Of a stretch of 64,000 nt of DNA, positions 59,451-64,000 are shown in pieces. Below the pieces are notes generated by a model. That model was not told the DNA's origin. It ran no database searches and saw only the letters and a program-made list of their open reading frames with translations. How positions within the stretch are numbered: the stretch's first letter is position 1; every line of letters starts with the position of its first letter. The DNA is from FEN-1297 sp963834015. GTDB taxonomy: Bacteria > Bacteroidota > Ignavibacteria > Ignavibacteriales > Ignavibacteriaceae. A program made the position numbers and the translations under genes. Location: positions 682,001-746,000 of the forward strand of contig CAWIAG010000004.1 of the NCBI GenBank assembly GCA_963834015.1. Reading direction: 5' to 3'.

Positions 59451-60033
59451 CGCTGCTTTCCTTTTTAGTTAGTTAATAACACTTACCTGCTAATAGTATC
59501 TTTAAGCCTATAGACACAACTCCTATTATAAAAAGTTTAAAAATAACAATAAAAAAACCGATCAGAGTATACCTCCAAAATCGGCGTACTTTGCTACTCT
59601 GGTAATCAAATTAGTTAAAATTTTCTTACTGTAGCAAATCGATTATAAATTACTTCCTTTTTTGTGAGTAAAAATACAGAAAAAATTTTAAAAGTCAAGA
59701 TAGTGCATAAAATTTGGGATAAAAAAAAATTAATAAGTGAAAAGTCTGTTTTATAATTCATATTAAAAAATAATATTTTTATAAATCGTTTCTTTATCGC
59801 TTTATATTTACTGTATTCTTAATTGAGAATTTTAATTTTGCCCAATTCTATATTTTATTTTTAAGATTTTAATATCTCTTAAATGTAATTATTGGATTAT
59901 GATAAAAAACCTTGATGGAAGCAAAATAATGTTGTTATTAAGCTGTATAAAATATTAACTTTGTATAATAAGTTAATTTATCAATTAGCATACAAACAAA
60001 AATTATTAAGTTCAAAATAAAAAGTAAGGTCTA
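59451..60033. other. Divergent intergenic region with hairpins
   Basis: Divergent promoter region between the minus-strand small-protein gene and wzz-like gene. On the minus strand a TTGACT (59693-59698) and TATTTT (59671-59676) pair with a 16-base spacer is a plausible promoter, and a hairpin region lies at 59556-59602 (CAGAGTA with TACTCTG, or CCGAT with ATCGG before seven T residues). The 60 kb side, about 59720-60033, is plain AT-rich sequence with no defined site. Confidence 0.45.
59473..59565 (-). CDS. Possible CTG-initiated small membrane peptide
   Basis: A GGAGG ribosome site (59572-59576 region, minus strand) stands six bases ahead of CTG at 59563-59565. The frame then encodes 30 residues, IGFFIVIFKLFIIGVVSIGL and so on, ending LLAGKCY, which is one membrane helix. 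It stops 22 bases before the next gene's ATG. The start codon is unusual, and the ribosome site can be hidden in a stem formed by CAGAGTA and TACTCTG. This could be a regulated small membrane protein, or a chance frame in AT-rich sequence. Confidence 0.3.
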   Translation of the reverse strand: MIGFFIVIFKLFIIGVVSIGLKILLAGKCY

Positions 60034-61296
60034 ATGGAAAAAGAACGAATTCAGGAAGAAATTGTAAGCTCAAATAAAAATATTGTTGGAAATTCTTTTT
60101 TGGAATTTTTAACCGTTACTATTAAATACAGATGGTTTTTATTTTGGTTTGTCTTAGTTATTACAACCGGCACTACAGTTTTTGCTTTACTATCCACAAA
60201 ATGGTATGAAGCCTCTGCCTCGGTATTGCCTGCTGATAATACCGACTTTTTGAGTGCTTTTTCGGGTCTTTCGTCTTTAGCTAAGAATTTCACGGCTTCG
60301 AAAGGATTGGCTGCATTAACAGGAAATACCGACTTTGACAAATTTATGGCTATACTGAAAAGTTCCACAATGACGGATGACGTTATAAAAAAATTCGGTT
60401 TGGCAAAAGAATATGATATGGAAAACACATATTATGATAAAGTTGTCAAAATGTTTCTTTCAAATCTTGAACTAACAATCCAGGACGAAGGCAATCTGAC
60501 AATTAGTGTTTATGATCAAAATCCTCAAAAAGCTGCCGATATAGTTAACTATATGATAGCAAAGTTAAATGAAATTAATACTAACCTTTCAACTGAAAAT
60601 GCCAGGTCAAATAAAGAATTTATAGAGAAAAGATATCTTGAAAATGTAAATGAAATTAATAGCCTGGAAACCGATATGCAGAATTTCCAGGAAAAATATG
60701 GGGTTATTGCTGTTCCTCAGCAATTAGAAGCTACAGTAAAGGGAATGGCAGCTATTTATGCAGAACTTGCTCAAAAGGAAATTGAATATAATGTACTAAA
60801 AAGAACCTATGGCGATAGCAATCCTCTGACTGCAAATGCCTCAATCACAGTACAGGAAATTCAGAATAAAATTAGAAGTTTAAATGGAGGAGCAGATAAT
60901 TTACAACAGGGAGCAAACCCCTTAATTCCAATTAAAACAGCACCTGCATTAGCAAATAAATATTTGAAGATTTACCAGAATTTACAAATACAATATAAAA
61001 TCCTGGAGTTTGTTCAGCCTATGTATGAACAGGCCAGGGTGGAAGAAGCAAGGCAAACACCCTCGGTTTTAGTTCTTGATAAAGCGGGAGTGCCTGACAG
61101 GAAAGAGAAACCTAAAGTTAGCCTATATGCGCTTATAGCATTTGTAATTTCACTGCTATTAGGTTTTTTTATAGTGTTCTTGAAAGAATTTAAAAATAAA
61201 ATTCAAAATGTTTTTCCAAACAAATATTTATTTATAACCGCATCTTTAAAATCTGATCTTGCTAGATTTGGAATAGGAAAAAAGGAAAACTTCTGA
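60034..61296 (+). CDS. Wzz/chain-length determinant family polysaccharide co-polymerase
   Basis: 420 residues. A first membrane helix (RWFLFWFVLVITTGTTVFALL) is followed by the periplasmic Wzz domain beginning KWYEASASVLPADNTD and long coiled-coil helices (EINSLETDMQNFQEKYGVIA). A Pro-rich stretch (TPSVLVLDKAGVPDRKEKPK) then leads into the second helix LYALIAFVISLLLGFFIVFL. No cytoplasmic tyrosine-kinase domain is fused. It controls sugar-polymer length or partners export. wzx starts within its stop codon (TGATG). Confidence 0.9.
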   Translation: MEKERIQEEIVSSNKNIVGNSFLEFLTVTIKYRWFLFWFVLVITTGTTVFALLSTKWYEASASVLPADNTDFLSAFSGLSSLAKNFTASKGLAALTGNTDFDKFMAILKSSTMTDDVIKKFGLAKEYDMENTYYDKVVKMFLSNLELTIQDEGNLTISVYDQNPQKAADIVNYMIAKLNEINTNLSTENARSNKEFIEKRYLENVNEINSLETDMQNFQEKYGVIAVPQQLEATVKGMAAIYAELAQKEIEYNVLKRTYGDSNPLTANASITVQEIQNKIRSLNGGADNLQQGANPLIPIKTAPALANKYLKIYQNLQIQYKILEFVQPMYEQARVEEARQTPSVLVLDKAGVPDRKEKPKVSLYALIAFVISLLLGFFIVFLKEFKNKIQNVFPNKYLFITASLKSDLARFGIGKKENF

Positions 61297-62756
61297 TGCA
61301 TGAAGCTGCGAGAATTCGAAAGAATTCTCTTTTCTCATTCCTTTCAATATCCTCAAGGCTTGTTGCAAATGTTTTTGTCTTTTGGATAATTGGTTCCCAT
61401 TATGGTCCACAAGCATTTGGACAATTTACTACTGCGCATACGATTGCAACAATTCTTATTTTGTTTGCAGACTTCGGCTTTGATATCCTATTGACAACTG
61501 AAATTGCTAAAAACAGAAATGAAGCTGAGAAAATTTTCAAGGATTATTTTTCAATAAAAATAATTTTTACAACGCTTGCTTTAATTTCAATGTGGACATT
61601 ATCATTGTTAAGCAGTTTTAGTCCAACCTCTAGATTATTAATATTTATTTTTAGTTTTTATGTAATATTAACCACGTTAACAAACTTTTTGTATGGATTA
61701 TACAAAGGATTTGAGAAACTTCAATACGAAACAGGAGTTTCGCTTATTATTAATATCTTGCTACTTATATCAATTTTAATTTTACTTTTTCTGAAAATTA
61801 GAATTGAATTTATTGCAGGTGCTTTTGTTCTGACAAGATTAATTGGATTTATAGTAGCAATTTATTCTTCCTATAAAGTTCTTCCTGCATTAAAATATAC
61901 TTTAACCTTTAAAAATTGGCATAAAATAAAAAAACAAGTATTGATTTTTGGTTTGCAATTGATATTTGGCAATTTATTTTTTCAATTGGACACGTTATTA
62001 TTAGCTTTTTGGAAGGGAGATGTAGATGTAGGTATATATCAGGCGGCTTTCAAATTAATAGCCTTGCCTTTAGTAATTCCAGATATATTAATAAATACTT
62101 TATTACCTGTTTTATCCAGGCTTAATTTTGAAAATGAATTACTTTGGGTAAAATTAGGTGGTTTATTGAATAAAACATTAGCGCTAATATCTTTACCTAT
62201 TTCAATTATCCTGTTTACTTACTCGGAGTTTGTAATAAAACTTATTTATCCTATTAAAAATTATGGGGCAACCGTTCCGATACTCAAAATATTTTCAATT
62301 ATACTTTTCATCCGTTTTTCGGTTGAAACTTATGCACTAATGTTGACTACATCTCATCGTCAAAAAACAAGGATGATAATTGTCCTGTGTGGTACACTAT
62401 TAAATTTCGGATTAAATTATTATATAATTCCAATTTATGGACCATTTGGCGCAGCTATAATCTCACTTGTAACAAATTTATTGGTAGGTTTAGGCTATAT
62501 TGTTACTACAATGCCCTTATTCTTGAAATGGACTTTAAACTTTTCTTATATTATATCAATAGCTTTTTCTGTTATGGCTTCTATTTTGTTATGGAATATT
62601 AAACAGTTTTACCCTATAGTTATAATCCCAATCGTTTTTGTAGTATGCTTTTTATTTTTTCTAATGTTAGGCTACGGTAAGGAAGAAAGAGAACTTATTT
62701 TTAAAAAAGGGAATAATTTCCCGAATATATTTACATTATATAAATTTAAAATTTAA
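61296..62756 (+). CDS. Polysaccharide flippase, Wzx/MATE-like (oligosaccharide flippase family)
   Basis: 486 residues with about 12-14 membrane helices, for example SISSRLVANVFVFWIIGSHYG at the start (the Wzx-type SLxxR opening) and a conserved Gly/Pro-rich GPFGAAIISLVTNLLVG near the end. It would move undecaprenyl-linked sugar units across the inner membrane. Its ATG overlaps the wzz-like stop by one base, and the polymerase-like gene begins nine bases after its stop, so this is a tight three-gene unit. Confidence 0.9.
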   Translation: MHEAARIRKNSLFSFLSISSRLVANVFVFWIIGSHYGPQAFGQFTTAHTIATILILFADFGFDILLTTEIAKNRNEAEKIFKDYFSIKIIFTTLALISMWTLSLLSSFSPTSRLLIFIFSFYVILTTLTNFLYGLYKGFEKLQYETGVSLIINILLLISILILLFLKIRIEFIAGAFVLTRLIGFIVAIYSSYKVLPALKYTLTFKNWHKIKKQVLIFGLQLIFGNLFFQLDTLLLAFWKGDVDVGIYQAAFKLIALPLVIPDILINTLLPVLSRLNFENELLWVKLGGLLNKTLALISLPISIILFTYSEFVIKLIYPIKNYGATVPILKIFSIILFIRFSVETYALMLTTSHRQKTRMIIVLCGTLLNFGLNYYIIPIYGPFGAAIISLVTNLLVGLGYIVTTMPLFLKWTLNFSYIISIAFSVMASILLWNIKQFYPIVIIPIVFVVCFLFFLMLGYGKEERELIFKKGNNFPNIFTLYKFKI

Positions 62757-62764
62757 TTTTCATA

Positions 62765-64000
62765 ATGACAATTGTTTCTTTTATATGTCTTGTGATACTT
62801 TTATCAGTCATTGCCAGCTGCTTAAATAAAGAGTTGGATATTTTTTCACCGAATCGAGTCTTTATTTTTATCTGGGCTTTAGCAATTGGATTAGCCGATT
62901 TTAAATTTAGCAGATTTCAATCCCAATGGACATTATTTGGATGGACAACATTATTAATAAGTCTATTTGCCTTCATTCTGGGAATTTTTATTGTCACTGT
63001 TATAAATATTAATAGTAATATTTATAAAATTGATGAGATACGGAAAAAGATTAAAAATATACAATTAGACCATACTAAATTTTTTTATTTAATATTATTA
63101 ATCTTTTGCATTTACATTATTTGTTTTGTTTCGGTAGTTATTATCAAGGGATTCGTCCCGATTTTATCAAATCACCCTGCCGAATCAAGAACGCAATACG
63201 AAGTCTTTGGGATAGGAATCTTTATACATTCCGCAACGGCAATAATGTTTTTCATTATTCAATACTTTATATTAATTAGAAATAATGCGTTTAAAAAATT
63301 TATTTTATGTTTTATCTTATTTATTACATTTTCTACTTACTTCTCACTTCTTCAGAGATATGATCTTATTTTTTGGATAGTTATTTCTTTAATATTTTAT
63401 TTTTATTCTAAAAAATTGCGTATTCGAGTTTTGCTGCCTTTTATCATAGGGATCCTATCGATAATATATGCTATTCAAAATATACGACTAAGCAAATATT
63501 TTGCGGGATATCTCTATGTCTTTTCTAAAATGAAGTTCAATCCTAAATTTGCAATTCTGACTGAACCATATATGTATATTGTAATGAATCTTGAAAATTT
63601 TGTAAAAGGGGTTGCTCGAATAAAAGAACATTCTTATGGGTACTACAGTTTTAATTTTATTTTATCTTTGACAGGTTTGAAGCATTGGATGCACGATTAT
63701 TTCTATTTAGATGATTTTCCATTTATACGAAGCGGCTATAATACTTATACAATGTTCTGGGATTTTTATAGGGATTTCGGAATGCTGGGCCTTACATTAA
63801 TTTCTTTCGGATTGGGATTTATAATATGTTTATTATATTTTAACTTTCGTGCCAAGCCAAATGTAAATACCCTTTCTATGTATGCTTTAGGAGTTTTTGT
63901 AATGCTTTTTTCTTTCTTTATTAACTCGACCGGACAACTCCATTTCGTTTTTAATACATGTTTGATTTCATTAGGAACTTTATATATTTTAAAAGCTAGC
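62765..64000 (+). CDS. O-antigen/repeat-unit polymerase-like membrane protein (5' part)
   Basis: The frame opens at ATG 62765 and stays open for 412 codons to the window edge, so the C-terminus is missing. It has about ten hydrophobic segments, starting MTIVSFICLVILLSVIASCL. A large outer loop follows IIKGFVPILSNHPAESRTQY, a signature of oligosaccharide repeat-unit polymerases (Wzy/O-antigen ligase-like), with a later GYNTYTMFWDFYRDFGMLGL stretch typical of the second loop and helix. It probably joins repeat units flipped by the upstream Wzx. The family is sequence-diverse, so this rests on topology, motif and position. Confidence 0.8.
   Translation, partial: MTIVSFICLVILLSVIASCLNKELDIFSPNRVFIFIWALAIGLADFKFSRFQSQWTLFGWTTLLISLFAFILGIFIVTVININSNIYKIDEIRKKIKNIQLDHTKFFYLILLIFCIYIICFVSVVIIKGFVPILSNHPAESRTQYEVFGIGIFIHSATAIMFFIIQYFILIRNNAFKKFILCFILFITFSTYFSLLQRYDLIFWIVISLIFYFYSKKLRIRVLLPFIIGILSIIYAIQNIRLSKYFAGYLYVFSKMKFNPKFAILTEPYMYIVMNLENFVKGVARIKEHSYGYYSFNFILSLTGLKHWMHDYFYLDDFPFIRSGYNTYTMFWDFYRDFGMLGLTLISFGLGFIICLLYFNFRAKPNVNTLSMYALGVFVMLFSFFINSTGQLHFVFNTCLISLGTLYILKAS

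Overview
The window looks like a chromosomal segment of a Bacteroidota/Chlorobi-group bacterium, most likely an Ignavibacteria-type organism. Four things point that way. The DNA is AT-rich, at roughly one third G+C by eye. A secreted beta-helix protein carries a type IX secretion C-terminal sorting domain of the NYPNPFNPST type. Promoters resemble TTGACA-N17-TATATTTG. Core genes and RNAs (omega subunit, Omp85, DUF3098, rRNA operon) are of the kind seen in that group. This placement is inference from the sequence alone; 16S phylogeny would settle it.

Layout. 1-2.9 kb: minus-strand RND efflux operon (TolC-like channel, adaptor, start of the inner-membrane pump). 3.3-11.8 kb: accessory and decaying region, with a broken GlxA/AraC-type regulator, two VOC/PhnB proteins, a dihydrofolate-reductase-like stub, DoxX, a GH29 alpha-L-fucosidase, a startless open frame at 8.66-8.99 kb, and a multi-PAS histidine kinase broken by several stops and frameshifts. 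12.2-16.4 kb: translation genes rplM-rpsI, rpsB-tsf, pyrH, frr. 16.6-24.3 kb: a probable L,D-transpeptidase-fold pseudoenzyme, a lipoprotein, an Omp85 protein, then yicC-gmk-rpoZ-coaBC and a family-4 uracil-DNA glycosylase. 24.3-33.5 kb: membrane-bound AraC regulator, T9SS beta-helix protein, dnaB, a DUF1460 protein, an outer-membrane protein, rfbB and an SLBB polysaccharide-export protein.

33.5-39.2 kb: one complete rRNA operon (16S, tRNA-Ile, tRNA-Ala, 23S, 5S) with candidate tandem promoters, two boxA-like elements, processing stems and a strong terminator. 39.8-47.2 kb: accessory genes (nitronate monooxygenase, two broken GNAT acetyltransferases, an Ada/Ogt-type repair protein, a PLP decarboxylase, a five-repeat Myb/SANT-like protein and small membrane proteins). 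47.4-58.7 kb: housekeeping genes (ychF, penicillin-acylase-family hydrolase, metF, Gfo/Idh/MocA oxidoreductase, ddl, FtsB/DivIC, GNAT, rarA, methyltransferase, dprA). 58.75-59.7 kb: a minus-strand cluster of DUF3098, a GC-rich structured leader or small RNA with its own promoter and terminator, an 82-residue unknown protein and a possible CTG-initiated membrane peptide. 60.0-64.0 kb: polysaccharide genes wzz-wzx-wzy-like, the last cut by the window edge.

Two themes stand out. First, apparent gene decay: the kinase carries several independent nonsense changes and cannot be explained by homopolymer errors. Single-base homopolymer differences in rpoZ, the T9SS sorting domain and the GlxA-like gene could instead be assembly errors. 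Second, the compact noncoding/small-ORF region at 59.0-59.7 kb, which is the best candidate here for something not previously described.
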